Assembly: GCA_030426345.1 (NCBI GenBank)
Contig: JAUHYU010000001.1
Span: forward strand, 1-64,000
Source of the DNA: Bacteroidia bacterium
GTDB lineage: Bacteria; Bacteroidota; Bacteroidia; Cytophagales; Cyclobacteriaceae
Length of the DNA stretch: 64,000 nucleotides
Direction of reading: 5' to 3'
Under the pieces are notes generated by a model. The model had not been told where the DNA came from. It saw only the letters and a list, made by a program, of their open reading frames with translations, and ran no database searches. The translations under genes were made by a program, and so were the position numbers. Within the stretch, counting starts at the first letter, position 1. Each line of letters opens with the position of its first letter. Positions 18,607 through 31,738 of this stretch are shown here, piece by piece.

Positions 18607-21360
18607 CTACCGGCTTCTTTTTTCCTCAACGTTGTAAATCACTTCCTGATAGCCAATCTCCCCATTTTCGGAAATTGCCTCAACTACCACGAGCATCTCA
18701 CCAACATTATCCGTATTGTAAAAGGAGGTAGTATGTTTACCCAAGCTATCAACAACAACTTGTGGCTCCCAATGTACCAAAGCACGCAAGTCCGGTTTGA
18801 TCCAATCGTCCGGAGTGAGTTTTTCATACTTTGGCGCATAAAATTCGCGCTGTGTAGAAAAAGCGGGAACAGATGCCTGCACGATCCCTATGGGTTTTTG
18901 AACCCCATAAAGTCCTTTCCCTGCATAGGTATATATGGCAATAACGTTACCCTGATGTGGCACATCCAATGGGTGAACCCTCGGGAAAACCTCCATAAAA
19001 AGCTGAAAAAAGTTCTTAGCATACTCAATGATCTCAAAACTTTTGACCTCACTTGGGGGAATATAAGGGATAAGTGGGTAAGACTCCTTCGCTACAGGAA
19101 TACCATCAATCACCACAAGTGTTGGCTCAGGATTAGTTGCTTGCGCATACAAATCTCCACCGATTGTGAGAATTCTTACCTTACCCGGAAAATTGAACAA
19201 TAAAACACTATATAATCCATAAGACCATTTTGCTTCCTTTTCCCGTATTTCCTCCCCATCTATGACTATGTCTGGCTTACCATATGCATCAGCTATTTTC
19301 TGCCTTTCCGGGGTCATTCGATACTCTTCAATGACCACTTCGTCCAACATAATGTCTGAGGACAAACGGAAGGACTCTTCAACGTTTTTGCGCTCTATGT
19401 TTTTCTCAATAAATACGCGATTCACGCTATCCACCCCTTCTATCTCCTTAAGATGATCAAAAGAAATATTCGGCGATTTTTTTCCATCAAGTGTAATGGT
19501 ATAATTCTGTTTCTTTCCTGACTTCTTGGCACTTTGAATCAAAACACCCACATCATTTCCATATGCATCACTTATCCCAAAATTGAACCTGTCTAGGCTA
19601 TCTGTTATTTGAGATTGGGCAGATGGAACCTCTCCAAAGGTCATCATGGTCAGTTCTGCCTGTCTCCTTTTTTTCTTGTTCAGTATGCCACCCACAGTAC
19701 CTGATACAGAAAGTCCAGCCTCTGGCTGGTGCCGAAAGTGGTCTAATTCCATGGGTCTAGTATACAGGTATTTGCGCCATCCCTGAGTGAGCAAAAGTAC
19801 ATCCAGATCTTTTTCATGGGTTTTGATGCCTTTTTTAAAATATAAACCCGGACTCTCAATCTCTCCCTTCAAATCAGAACTCAACAAAAAGTGAGACAAT
19901 ATATTTTGACGCATATTTTGCATCTCGCCCATTTGACTTTTGTTCAACACCAATATGGATTTACTGGAATTTACTTTTTTACCATTTTTATCAATCGTCA
20001 CTATGTTAAGTGAAGTTTTTTCGCGCTGTGTGTATCTTTTTTTGTCCATGGAAATAGTAATGTTTAACCTGCTTTCCGGCCTCTCATTAAAGAATAGCCT
20101 CTCAGCAACAGGTTGCTTTGACGCATCCATCATGGTAAATGCTATTATGCCTTCCGGAAGTTTATCAGACGGAAACAAGACTCTCAGCACCCCTTCCTTT
20201 AGTCGCCCTTTGATTTCATAATCATCAATCCCTCTGCATGAACCCCGGAAGTAGATACTATCATTTTCCATGTAATTAGATGATGCAATCAAACGTATTT
20301 TACTTCCGGCCTTATTTACAGATAACACATTCCCAATATGGGCAATTTTGGGTAATGGAAATTTCAGTGGCAGCTGCTCATCTGATCCAGAAATAACCCT
20401 TGCAGAATAGAAATCAGCACTGTCCACATGTATCAAAGTGAAACTCCCCATGCCCAATTCATTGCTTTTAAAATAAGTCAGGATTTCACCATTCTCATTA
20501 ATTATTTCCCCTTCTACCTCCCTTCCTTTGCCGTTATGACCAATGGCTTTGAAACCCACGGTGCATTGCAGTCCATGTACCAGTTCCCCACTTTCGGGGA
20601 AAAATTGTAGATCTAGATATTCTTCATCCAAAGCAATGGTTTTGGAATAGGTGCGCCGGTTTTTAGTTCGAATCTGCAGGTTAAGGAACTGACAAGTATC
20701 AGGGACAGCATAATCCATTTGATATTTATTGTCCTTCCCTTTTTTGATTGACAATGAGTCCTTTTTATTATTCAAGGCAACAAAAACAGTAACATCCCTT
20801 TTGTGCAAGCTGTCTATAGCAAAAGGATCTATAGTCGCATGAAGAATATGCTCATTATCATCATGCTTTTCCAGAGTTATATCACCAATCGGCTTGGTGT
20901 TTTCTGTTGATGTAGTTGGGAATACATGAATGTATTCTTTAAAGAAAAAATCCTCATCAAAATTCCTGTTCCATTCCGTATATGCCCTTACCAAATAAAG
21001 CCCTTCGGGGTAATGCTGATTTAATTCAAAAAAACCACTCCCAATTCCATGGTGAAGTTTTATCACTTTCGTTTCGACAACTTTTTCATTCGACCCGATC
21101 AGTTCTACATATAACACTCCACTCAATCTGGTTGGGACATGATTTGAAGCATTTGCAACAATGGCCTTGAACCAGATAGTATTATCAGTTGTATAAACCT
21201 TACTGTCAAGTTGTAAATAAATCTTCTCAGCCAATGAAGCTTGGGCGTATATATCGCTGGTTTGTGAACGTGAAGGGTAAGTATGAAAAATGGAGATCGC
21301 AAGCGCTAAAACAATAATTTGAATATGTAGCTTCAAACGAAAATAAAAATCTCTATGCAT
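18607..21360 (-). CDS. large exported MG2 / TonB-plug-like protein
   Basis: 917 aa with a signal peptide. The N-terminal part is a macroglobulin-like MG2 domain (AEKIYLQLDSKVYTTDNTIW, about residues 42-135), followed by more beta-sandwich domains. A plug-like domain lies around 680-790 (MLDEVVIEEYRM, PTLVVIDGIP). Proteins of this architecture are common in Bacteroidota and are annotated as TonB-dependent-receptor plug or MG2 proteins, but there is no C-terminal beta-barrel. The function is unknown; a role at the outer membrane or in binding host proteins or peptidases is only a guess. Confidence 0.7.
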   Translation of the reverse strand: MHRDFYFRLKLHIQIIVLALAISIFHTYPSRSQTSDIYAQASLAEKIYLQLDSKVYTTDNTIWFKAIVANASNHVPTRLSGVLYVELIGSNEKVVETKVIKLHHGIGSGFFELNQHYPEGLYLVRAYTEWNRNFDEDFFFKEYIHVFPTTSTENTKPIGDITLEKHDDNEHILHATIDPFAIDSLHKRDVTVFVALNNKKDSLSIKKGKDNKYQMDYAVPDTCQFLNLQIRTKNRRTYSKTIALDEEYLDLQFFPESGELVHGLQCTVGFKAIGHNGKGREVEGEIINENGEILTYFKSNELGMGSFTLIHVDSADFYSARVISGSDEQLPLKFPLPKIAHIGNVLSVNKAGSKIRLIASSNYMENDSIYFRGSCRGIDDYEIKGRLKEGVLRVLFPSDKLPEGIIAFTMMDASKQPVAERLFFNERPESRLNITISMDKKRYTQREKTSLNIVTIDKNGKKVNSSKSILVLNKSQMGEMQNMRQNILSHFLLSSDLKGEIESPGLYFKKGIKTHEKDLDVLLLTQGWRKYLYTRPMELDHFRHQPEAGLSVSGTVGGILNKKKRRQAELTMMTFGEVPSAQSQITDSLDRFNFGISDAYGNDVGVLIQSAKKSGKKQNYTITLDGKKSPNISFDHLKEIEGVDSVNRVFIEKNIERKNVEESFRLSSDIMLDEVVIEEYRMTPERQKIADAYGKPDIVIDGEEIREKEAKWSYGLYSVLLFNFPGKVRILTIGGDLYAQATNPEPTLVVIDGIPVAKESYPLIPYIPPSEVKSFEIIEYAKNFFQLFMEVFPRVHPLDVPHQGNVIAIYTYAGKGLYGVQKPIGIVQASVPAFSTQREFYAPKYEKLTPDDWIKPDLRALVHWEPQVVVDSLGKHTTSFYNTDNVGEMLVVVEAISENGEIGYQEVIYNVEEKRSR

Positions 21361-21564
21361 ATTTAATTCGAGAATAAATCCACGTTAGCAAACGTACAAA
21401 GGGTATTTCACTTTTATAAAATAACCATGAGATCATCCACTTCTGCATTAAGTCATAGGCTTTTGTAATACTTCAAATAAAGATATAACCATTGCTGGTC
21501 TTCTTCGTTGCTTTAGTACATATAATTAGTAAACATAAATTAAAATATTTGTAAGTTTGACGCC

Positions 21565-22395
21565 ATGGAATCAACGTTTATTCAAAAAATATATCAAAAA
21601 CACAAGGATTGTACGAGATGCCCCTCTACTGTTTTAATCCCCAAGTTCTTCACTAATTTATTGGGAATATTGTTTCCCAATTTTGTCAGTAAACCTGTAC
21701 TCGATTTTAAGGAGTTTGAAACCCGTATTCAATCTTTGGAATTCGAATTAGTGCAAATCCTAGGACATGACGGAACAGATGAAAAAATAGATGCCATGCA
21801 GCAGGCAAGCGACTTTTTCGCTATCCTACCTGAAGTATATGATAAAATCCAGTTGGATGTTGATGCTATGTTTCAGGGCGACCCTGCAGCTAAAACGAGG
21901 GAAGAAGTCATTCGCTCTTACCCGGGGTTTTATGCCATTGCCGCATTTCGTATCGCCCATGCCTTGAGTAAAATCGGTGTTCATACCATCCCGAGAATGA
22001 TCACAGAGCATGCCCATGGCAAAACCGGAATTGATATTCATCCCAATGCTACAATAGGTGATTATTTCTGCATAGACCACGGAACGGGTGTTGTCATCGG
22101 CGAAACCTCAATAATTGGCAAACATGTAAAATTATATCAGGGAGTCACATTAGGTGCATTAAGCGTAAACAAAGAAGATGCTAAAATAAAGCGCCACCCA
22201 ACCATTGAAGACGGTGTCGTGATTTATGCAGGAGCAACCATCCTTGGTGGAAATACTGTCATTGGCAAGGATTCTATCGTAGGTGGCAACGTGTGGCTCA
22301 CGAAAAGCATCCCTGCAGAATCAAAAGTGTATTACCAGGCGCAAATGCATACCGACAACGGTAAAGAGAAACCAGACATGATCATATTCAAATAG
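21565..22395 (+). CDS. cysE: serine O-acetyltransferase
   Basis: 276 aa. It converts L-serine and acetyl-CoA to O-acetylserine, the first step of cysteine synthesis. An N-terminal helical domain (about 1-150) precedes a left-handed beta-helix of hexapeptide repeats with [40 protein letters not shown] and [20 protein letters not shown]. These include the catalytic Asp/His pair of the EpsC type. It is 2 bp upstream of the cysteine synthase gene, so the pair forms a cysteine operon. The 204-bp upstream gap holds no repeat copy. Confidence 0.96.
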   Translation: MESTFIQKIYQKHKDCTRCPSTVLIPKFFTNLLGILFPNFVSKPVLDFKEFETRIQSLEFELVQILGHDGTDEKIDAMQQASDFFAILPEVYDKIQLDVDAMFQGDPAAKTREEVIRSYPGFYAIAAFRIAHALSKIGVHTIPRMITEHAHGKTGIDIHPNATIGDYFCIDHGTGVVIGETSIIGKHVKLYQGVTLGALSVNKEDAKIKRHPTIEDGVVIYAGATILGGNTVIGKDSIVGGNVWLTKSIPAESKVYYQAQMHTDNGKEKPDMIIFK

Positions 22396-22397
22396 CC

Positions 22398-23276
22398 ATG
22401 ACCATTTTTGACTTAATAGGAAATACTCCAATTGTGGAACTCAGCAATATTCCACAAAATAAAAATGTGAAAATTTACGGCAAATTGGAGGGAATGAACC
22501 CCGGTGGCAGTGTGAAAGACCGTGCCGCTCTTGGCATGATAAAAGGGGCTCTGGACCGTGGTGAGATAAAAAAAGGAGATCAACTCGTAGAAGCTACCAG
22601 CGGAAATACCGGCATTGCACTGGCAATGATTGCTGGATCCATGGGCGTTAACATGACCCTCGTAATGCCTGACAACGCTACGAAAGAGCGGGTACTATCC
22701 ATGGAAGCCTACGGTGCAAAGGTGATCCTGACTCCAGCAGAAAAAACAATTGAGCATTCCCGAGAGCTTGCAGAATCCATGGCAGAAAATGAAGGCTACC
22801 ATATATTAAACCAATTCGGCAACCACGATAATTCCCTTGCACACTATACAACCACCGGCCCTGAAATATGGGAACAAACTCATGGAAAAATCACGCATTT
22901 TGTTTCTGCCATGGGCACTACAGGCACCATTATGGGTGTTTCAAAATATTTAAAAGAAAAAAATCCTGATGTTCAGATTGTTGGATGCCAACCAACTGAG
23001 GGCAGCAATATCCCGGGAATCCGCAGATGGTCTCCGGAATTTTTGCCAAAGATATTTGAGCCTCATCGTGTAGATCGAACTGTGGATGTAAGTACAGAGC
23101 AGGCAACCGGCATGGCGAGACGGCTTGGTAAAGAAGAAAGTATTTTATCGGGCATGAGCAGTGGTGGTGCTTTTTTTGGGGCCTTGGAAATAGCCAAGGA
23201 ATTAGAATCTGGCATCATTGTTTTTATTGTTTGTGATATTGGAGACCGTTATCTAAGTTCGGATTTATTCGGGTAA
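22398..23276 (+). CDS. cysM: cysteine synthase (O-acetylserine sulfhydrylase, CysM-type)
   Basis: 292 aa, PLP-dependent fold-type II. The PLP lysine is Lys40 in GGSVKDRAAL. The phosphate and substrate loops are seen in EATSGNTGIALAM and in a glycine-rich GTTGTIMGV segment. It uses O-acetylserine from the adjacent gene and sulfide or thiosulfate to make cysteine. The short form, with RRWSPEFLP and a compact C-terminus, fits CysM better than CysK, but substrate choice cannot be read from sequence alone. Confidence 0.94.
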   Translation: MTIFDLIGNTPIVELSNIPQNKNVKIYGKLEGMNPGGSVKDRAALGMIKGALDRGEIKKGDQLVEATSGNTGIALAMIAGSMGVNMTLVMPDNATKERVLSMEAYGAKVILTPAEKTIEHSRELAESMAENEGYHILNQFGNHDNSLAHYTTTGPEIWEQTHGKITHFVSAMGTTGTIMGVSKYLKEKNPDVQIVGCQPTEGSNIPGIRRWSPEFLPKIFEPHRVDRTVDVSTEQATGMARRLGKEESILSGMSSGGAFFGALEIAKELESGIIVFIVCDIGDRYLSSDLFG

Positions 23277-23388
23277 CTAATACCACCTATAGTTCCTCAT
23301 TAAGCTCTTAAAACATCGCTTGATCCATTTATAAAAAGTCTATTGATTTAATTCCTTGATTTTTATTCCATAAATGAGTTAACGTATT

Positions 23389-23409
23389 CATGGAAATACC
23401 ACGGCTTTT
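23389..23409 (+). repeat. dispersed repeat copy, degenerate
   Basis: CATGGAAATACCACGG followed by CTTTTT, in the 173-bp gap between the cysteine operon and the acyltransferase gene. It has one base more than the consensus. Confidence 0.65.
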
Positions 23410-23449
23410 TACTATATTTTTGGACTTCAAACCTTAAAACCCAATACGC

Positions 23450-24556
23450 ATGCCTGAGCAGCCCAAACGATTGCTTTCCATAGATGCCTTGCGAGGATTT
23501 GACATGTTTTTTATTTCCGGAGGAGCATCATTTTTGCATATACTCCATGGCAAAACAGGAATTTCTTGGATAGATGTTCTCGGTAGCCAATTAGAGCATC
23601 CCGCCTGGAACGGCTTCACGTTTTACGACTTTATCATGCCCTTGTTCTTGTTCATTTCCGGAGTGTCGCTGAGTTTTTCCATTGGCAAAAATTCCGAAAG
23701 AGGCTTAGTCAAATCTGATTTATACGCCAAGGCATTTAAGCGTATGATTATCTTAATAATATTGGGCATTATCTATAAAAATGCACCTGTTCCATTTTTT
23801 GAGCCTTCTCAAATCCGCTACGGTAGCGTTCTCGGACGGATAGGGTTTGCTACATTTATCACGACCATTCTCATCCTCAACTTCAATTCGAAACAGAGGA
23901 TTTTATGGATTTCAGGCATATTATTGGCGTATTATGCTGCGCTTAATCTGATACCCGTCCCCGGATATGGGGCTGGGGATCTTTCCTTTGAAGGGAACCT
24001 TGTTGGCTGGTTTGACAGAAACTTTATGCCGGGCATATTGAAACAAAAAACCTACGATGAACTGGCCTTGCTCACCCAGTTTCCGGCATTATGTCTTACG
24101 ATTATGGGCGCATGGGCTGGAGATATTCTACGAAACTTAACATTTGACGCCAGAAAAAAACTTCAGCACTTAGTAGTAATTGGGTTTTCGAGCATTGTGA
24201 TTGGATTAATTTGGAGTTTGCACTTCCCTATCAACAAGCATTTATGGACTAGTTCATTTATTGCGCTGACCGGAGGTATGGGATTTTTGGCACTTTCATT
24301 ATTTTATTGGATCATCGATGTGATGCAATTTCAAAAATGGGCCTTCTTTTTCAAAGTAATCGGAATGAATTCGCTTGTCATTTATTTTGCTTACAGCTTT
24401 ATCAACTTTGATTATACAGCCAACAAATTGATTGGTGGCTTGATTAGCCCATTGGGTGAAATAACACAGGAGGTTTTGGTATCAATTGGCGAGTTAGGCC
24501 TGATATGGTTGCTCATGTATTTTTTATACAGAAATAGATTTTTCATCAAGGTTTAA
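23450..24556 (+). CDS. membrane acyltransferase, DUF5009 / heparan-alpha-glucosaminide acetyltransferase-like
   Basis: 368 aa with about ten membrane segments. The N-terminal signature RLLSIDALRGFDMFFISGG and the following FIMPLFLFISGVSLSFS match the DUF5009/NagX family, related to lysosomal HGSNAT. These proteins are thought to move acetyl groups to amino sugars across the membrane. The neighbour is an outer-membrane porin-like gene; amino-sugar genes lie 17 kb away. The substrate is inferred from the family only. Confidence 0.85.
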   Translation: MPEQPKRLLSIDALRGFDMFFISGGASFLHILHGKTGISWIDVLGSQLEHPAWNGFTFYDFIMPLFLFISGVSLSFSIGKNSERGLVKSDLYAKAFKRMIILIILGIIYKNAPVPFFEPSQIRYGSVLGRIGFATFITTILILNFNSKQRILWISGILLAYYAALNLIPVPGYGAGDLSFEGNLVGWFDRNFMPGILKQKTYDELALLTQFPALCLTIMGAWAGDILRNLTFDARKKLQHLVVIGFSSIVIGLIWSLHFPINKHLWTSSFIALTGGMGFLALSLFYWIIDVMQFQKWAFFFKVIGMNSLVIYFAYSFINFDYTANKLIGGLISPLGEITQEVLVSIGELGLIWLLMYFLYRNRFFIKV

Positions 24557-24596
24557 GGATAAATTTGTGATTGAAAAAACATGGTTTTTCATCAAT

Positions 24597-26021
24597 ATGG
24601 TTAATATAAAGACCAGGCGTACCAGCCTACTAATTTTCTGCTTTTTTTTTAACGCTGCATCCTTTGCACAAGATGCACATTATTGGACAGAACAATTCGG
24701 CAATAAATCCATGCTCCTGAGTGGCACCGTAAACGCCAGTGTTGAAGACCTCGGACTTGTATTTTACAATCCCGCCAGACTTTCGCAAATCCAAAACCCT
24801 GCTTTTGTGATCAGTGCCAAAGTGTATGAACTAACTTCTACTAAGATCAAAGACGGTTTAGGCGTAGGAAATGACCTCAGCAAGTCATCGTTTGGCGGCG
24901 CCCCCAACCTCGTTGCGGGGACCTTTAACATTCCATTTTTGAAAGGACATAGCTTTGCCTATTCATTCCTAACAAGGTTTAGAAATCAATCCGACTTCAA
25001 TGCACAAGAAGATTTTTTGGAAAACCAGGAAGTCAATGACTTACCATATACTTCCCTAATTGCAAAATTAAACTCCAATAACGGCATCAATGAAGAATGG
25101 TTTGGATTAACATGGTCTCGCAAAATCAATGATAAACTTAGCGGTGGAATCACCATGTTTGGGTATCAAAAAGACTACAGTAGTGGGCTTATTTTACAGC
25201 TCAATGGGTTGCAATATGATAATACAACCGACATGCTAGGCCGAAATAGAAATTTGAGTTACAATGCATATGGCTTACTTTGGAAAGCAGGTTTATCAGC
25301 AGAATTAAAAAATATCAACGTTGGCCTAACGATCACCACACCGAGAATGAACCTATTTGGAAGTGGCTCTACCACATATGAAGACTTTCAATCCGGTTTA
25401 GATTCTATAAAAAACATCCCAAACAGCGACCGCTATATCGAAAACCAACAGGATGATTTGTCCATCAAAGTTAGGTCTCCTGTGTCCATAGGTTTGGGAG
25501 TTGGTCTAAAGCTTCCACAATCCACCATCCACATTAGTAGCGAGTGGTATGCAGGCCTCCGAAACTATACTGTCATGGAATCTGAATCGTTTATTGGGCA
25601 ACAACCAAACGATACCATCAACTTAATGTTGGTAGATGATTTAAAATCTGTTTTGAATTTCGGTATTGGTATTGAACATCGATTTAACGAAAAGATATCG
25701 GTCTATGGTAGTGTGGCATCAGATTTTACAGCAGTGAATTCCGGAGCTGCTTATTTATATGAATTTAAAGACACTTTGGCTCATTCCAAGTTTGACGGAA
25801 ATCTCTTCCACATGGCTGGCGGAGTAGCCTTGAACATGAAATGGGCTGAACTAACCTTAGGGGCAACTTATGCAGCATCTAGTCGCAGCATCCCCAGGCC
25901 ATTCTATATTTTAGGAGAAGATCTGATTGGTGAACCAAAATATTCAAACCTCCTATATAAACGTTGGCGATTTATTGTTGGTTTTTCTTTTCCTTTCAGG
26001 GGAACAGTCATTAAGAATTAA
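24597..26021 (+). CDS. outer-membrane beta-barrel protein (FadL/OmpP1-like)
   Basis: 474 aa from the ATG at 24597, which gives a good signal peptide (to about ASFAQ); an in-frame GTG at 24567 is a weaker start. LGLVFYNPARLSQIQNPAFV resembles the FadL/OmpP1 N-terminus. Amphipathic strands alternate through the protein and it ends in an aromatic/basic strand (WRFIVGFSFPF). It is probably an outer-membrane barrel for hydrophobic compounds. It is separated by 40 bp from the acyltransferase gene and may be co-transcribed. Confidence 0.72.
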   Translation: MVNIKTRRTSLLIFCFFFNAASFAQDAHYWTEQFGNKSMLLSGTVNASVEDLGLVFYNPARLSQIQNPAFVISAKVYELTSTKIKDGLGVGNDLSKSSFGGAPNLVAGTFNIPFLKGHSFAYSFLTRFRNQSDFNAQEDFLENQEVNDLPYTSLIAKLNSNNGINEEWFGLTWSRKINDKLSGGITMFGYQKDYSSGLILQLNGLQYDNTTDMLGRNRNLSYNAYGLLWKAGLSAELKNINVGLTITTPRMNLFGSGSTTYEDFQSGLDSIKNIPNSDRYIENQQDDLSIKVRSPVSIGLGVGLKLPQSTIHISSEWYAGLRNYTVMESESFIGQQPNDTINLMLVDDLKSVLNFGIGIEHRFNEKISVYGSVASDFTAVNSGAAYLYEFKDTLAHSKFDGNLFHMAGGVALNMKWAELTLGATYAASSRSIPRPFYILGEDLIGEPKYSNLLYKRWRFIVGFSFPFRGTVIKN

Positions 26022-26052
26022 TTGTCCAAATTACGTGGTATTGCACAGACTT

Positions 26053-26919
26053 TCATATCAATTCCTTGATGCTTCCGATAAGTTCTGCTGAGGGTTGTAC
26101 TAAAGGCAACCGTACATAATTTTCACACTTACCTAGCTGATGCAAGGCTTCTTTAACGCCGACTGGGTTTGCCTCCTTGTACATGTATGGGTTTATCTTG
26201 CTCAATCTAGCCAAAAATGTTGTCGCTTTGGAAAATTCCCCATTAAGTGCAGCACGAGTCATGGATGACATTTCGACAGGAAAAGCATTGGCCAACACAG
26301 AGATCACGCCAACTGCCCCAATTGAAATCATTGGTACCGTGCACATGTCGTCTCCGGAAATGAGCAAAAAATCATCCTCTTTCCCTGCAACAATATCTAC
26401 AATTTGCCCAAAATCACCAGAAGCTTCCTTGATCCCAATAATGTTCTTATGTCTAGACAACTTTAGAGTTGTCTCTGCAGTCAAATTACTCCCGGTTCTG
26501 GATGGTACATTGTACATGATCACTGGTACAGGGCATGCATTTGCCACTTCAGTATAGTGCGCGACAATCCCTTTTTGGCTTGGTCGATTATAGTATGGGC
26601 TCACACTCAAAAGTGCATCGACTCCACTCCAGTCCATGTTGCGAACGTGCTCCACAATATCTCTGGTATCATAGCCTCCAGTACCATAAACTATCGGGAG
26701 TTTTTTTGGATTATTGTTGCGTACAAACTGCAGTAAATCTCTTTTTTCTTTTGTATTTGTTGTCGCTGATTCACCTGTGGTTCCATTCACCACAAAATAA
26801 TCAACCCCTCCTTGCGCGTTAAAATCTAACAATTTTTCTAATCCCGCATAATCTATCTGTAGTTCAGAATCAAATGGGGTTATGAGCGCCACGCCCGTTC
26901 CTGCGAATTTATTTTGCAT
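26053..26919 (-). CDS. dapA: 4-hydroxy-tetrahydrodipicolinate synthase
   Basis: 288 aa TIM barrel. It condenses pyruvate with aspartate semialdehyde in the lysine and peptidoglycan pathway. The Schiff-base Lys is about residue 164 (IIGIKEASGD), the proton-relay Tyr about 136 (IMYNVPSRTG), and the Thr-Thr pair lies in NGTTGES at about 46-51. The length is normal. It is followed by the DUF6913 gene and ligA on the same strand, an arrangement consistent with an operon. Confidence 0.96.
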   Translation of the reverse strand: MQNKFAGTGVALITPFDSELQIDYAGLEKLLDFNAQGGVDYFVVNGTTGESATTNTKEKRDLLQFVRNNNPKKLPIVYGTGGYDTRDIVEHVRNMDWSGVDALLSVSPYYNRPSQKGIVAHYTEVANACPVPVIMYNVPSRTGSNLTAETTLKLSRHKNIIGIKEASGDFGQIVDIVAGKEDDFLLISGDDMCTVPMISIGAVGVISVLANAFPVEMSSMTRAALNGEFSKATTFLARLSKINPYMYKEANPVGVKEALHQLGKCENYVRLPLVQPSAELIGSIKELI

Positions 26920-26926
26920 ATTTAAT

Positions 26927-29561
<2,635 letters not shown>

Positions 29562-29595
29562 CTACAAATAGAAAGGGGCTTTTAAGAGAATATAA

Positions 29596-31398
29596 CTATT
29601 TATCCAGCCACTTCTTATAAACCCTTTCCTGAAGTTTTGATTTGCTTTTGTCGAGCTCGTACGAATATCCTGTGCGCAAGTTTTCTCTTATTTCTACTTG
29701 GACAGTTTTTATAATCCCTTTTCTACTTACGAGAATTTCCGCCTTTTCGCCAATTTCTATTCTGTTGATCATAGCCTGAAAGTTGCTTGGCTTGACACGA
29801 AAACCATTGATCGAGATCAATTCATCGCCAGCATAAATTCCATTGTCATAAGCAGAACCTCCCCTAACGACGGAAGTCACCATAGCGGCATTTCCTTGAT
29901 TGGAAAAATTCAAACCTATGCTTTTAGAATTTTTACTAACCATGGATTTTAGGTGGATTCCGGCATATTCAAAGTACCTATTATAGTCAATATCTGTGGT
30001 GCCGGATACATAGTTCTCAAAAAAATAATCCATACTTGCTCCACTTGCCTCTTCGACAGCATTTTTTACATCTTCCGCCACAATTCCCTTTCCTTGTTTT
30101 ACATAAAAATGCTGATACAATCCATCCACAACATTGTCAAGCGACTTTTTTCCTTTTGACCCGTGAATGACCTCTAAATCTAACAAAGCCCCTAAAATCA
30201 ATCCTTTATTGTAATATGAAATTTGATTATTGTTGCTGTTTTCATTTCTACGGTAGTATTTGATCCAGGTATCAAAACTCGCGTCAGCTACGGATTGTAC
30301 TTGAGCACCTGGTGTATTTTCCAGCAGGGTGATCGCTCTAGTCAATTTTTTTAAATAAGCATCTTCGTCGTAAAACCCTGCTCTCAACATCAATTGATCC
30401 GCGTAATAGCTTGTGAACCCCTCCATCACCCAAAGCAAATCCGTATACACTTCTTCATCATAATCAATCTGATCGAGCACCTTTGGCTTCAACCGCTTAA
30501 CCATCCACAGATGAAAATATTCGTGAGCCGCCAATGCCAAAAAGCTATTGTAAGAATCGGCAGACCCGTAAGCCCATCTTTTAACACCTAGAACAGTGGA
30601 GTTGTAATGTTCCAATCCGCCGCCACCATCTTCAGAATGATGGACAATAAACTTATATTCATCATTAGGATTACTACCAAATATCGCCGTGGCCTTTTCT
30701 ACTATCTTTGTCAAATCTTCCTTTATCCGATCCGGATCATAATTTTCAGCTCCGTACATTATTACCTCATGAGGTATTCCTGCGGCAGAAAACTGGATAA
30801 TTTCATGATTGCCGATTTCGATTGGGGAATCCACCAAAATATCATAAGAAGGAACTTCAAATTCATTCGATGCCCTACCTGTTGGCTGCAATGTTGTGGA
30901 AACCTTCTTCCACTGACCGGGAACATTAATTTTCAAAATCGCAGACGAATCCTTCAAATCATCCACATACATCAGCAATGTATTGGCCATGATAAAAGCA
31001 TGGCTTTCATCCAGATAACTCATACGAACCTTTGTTCCCTCAAAGGCATAAACCTTGTAAGTAACCGTAACGTCCTCATTTTTGGCTTTATCTACACTCC
31101 AGGTATTCTTATTTTTCTTATGGAAATTCAATGCTTTTTGATCTCCAGTAACTGCCGTAAAGCTCTCCACATTTTTGGCATATTCTCTTACCAAATACGA
31201 TCCCGGCGTCCACACCGGCAATTTAAAATCGACTTGATCTTTGCCATATCCCTTCAAATGGACTTTCACATCAAAATAATGAGTATCGGGATTGGGCATC
31301 GAAACAACATATTCTATCATCTCTTCTTCAAGATGCTGAGACGCGTAAGAAGCCCAAGAAACAATGGTAAGCACTAATACAATAATCAGCTTATGCAT
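29596..31398 (-). CDS. M61-family glycyl aminopeptidase-like metallopeptidase with PDZ domain
   Basis: 600 aa from the ATG at 31398, which starts a good signal peptide (HKLIIVLVLTIVSWASYA); an ATG seven codons earlier is less likely. An N-terminal beta-rich domain (about 30-220) precedes the zinc site HEYFH and the downstream Glu in WVMEGFTSYYADQ. A PDZ domain (about 510-570, NGIYAGDELISINGFRV) is at the C-terminus. It is periplasmic or secreted and probably trims N-terminal glycine or alanine residues. A 12-bp exact match to the dispersed repeat lies in its codons for HLKSM (29941-29952). Confidence 0.92.
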   Translation of the reverse strand: MHKLIIVLVLTIVSWASYASQHLEEEMIEYVVSMPNPDTHYFDVKVHLKGYGKDQVDFKLPVWTPGSYLVREYAKNVESFTAVTGDQKALNFHKKNKNTWSVDKAKNEDVTVTYKVYAFEGTKVRMSYLDESHAFIMANTLLMYVDDLKDSSAILKINVPGQWKKVSTTLQPTGRASNEFEVPSYDILVDSPIEIGNHEIIQFSAAGIPHEVIMYGAENYDPDRIKEDLTKIVEKATAIFGSNPNDEYKFIVHHSEDGGGGLEHYNSTVLGVKRWAYGSADSYNSFLALAAHEYFHLWMVKRLKPKVLDQIDYDEEVYTDLLWVMEGFTSYYADQLMLRAGFYDEDAYLKKLTRAITLLENTPGAQVQSVADASFDTWIKYYRRNENSNNNQISYYNKGLILGALLDLEVIHGSKGKKSLDNVVDGLYQHFYVKQGKGIVAEDVKNAVEEASGASMDYFFENYVSGTTDIDYNRYFEYAGIHLKSMVSKNSKSIGLNFSNQGNAAMVTSVVRGGSAYDNGIYAGDELISINGFRVKPSNFQAMINRIEIGEKAEILVSRKGIIKTVQVEIRENLRTGYSYELDKSKSKLQERVYKKWLDK

Positions 31399-31419
31399 AA
31401 TTAAAAAATCTAATTCCAT

Positions 31420-31738
31420 TAAAAAAAGGGAATACTTTTTATATCACAAAATCGTGATAGCATTAATTCTCCATTACTTTTGATTTACAATGGTTTCATG
31501 GATTTTGAGGGGTTTTTCAGACCATAATCAGGTTATTCGATAGTCACATCCAACAAACTTGAGTGATAATTAAAACAAACATCTAAAGTTATCCCAAGAT
31601 CATTGAAATAATGGATAAGCATTTTTAACTTAGGCATCTAATTAAAGAATGATATTTTTTCATGCCTCAAAAAATCCATAGAAATCACAGTTATTTTGCA
31701 GGAATTATTTTTTATAGAAGATTATAAATCAACAATTA
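31420..31738. other. 319-bp divergent intergenic region with an inverted pair of repeat copies
   Basis: A forward repeat copy (31497) and a reverse one (about 31664-31680, GCCTCAAAAAATCCATA) face each other 150 bp apart. The promoters of the M61 and Gfo/Idh genes must lie here. I see no ORF worth calling. Confidence 0.55.
31497..31516 (+). repeat. dispersed repeat copy, TTTT subtype
   Basis: CATGGATTTTGAGGGGTTTT, four changes from consensus, in the divergent promoter region. Confidence 0.72.
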
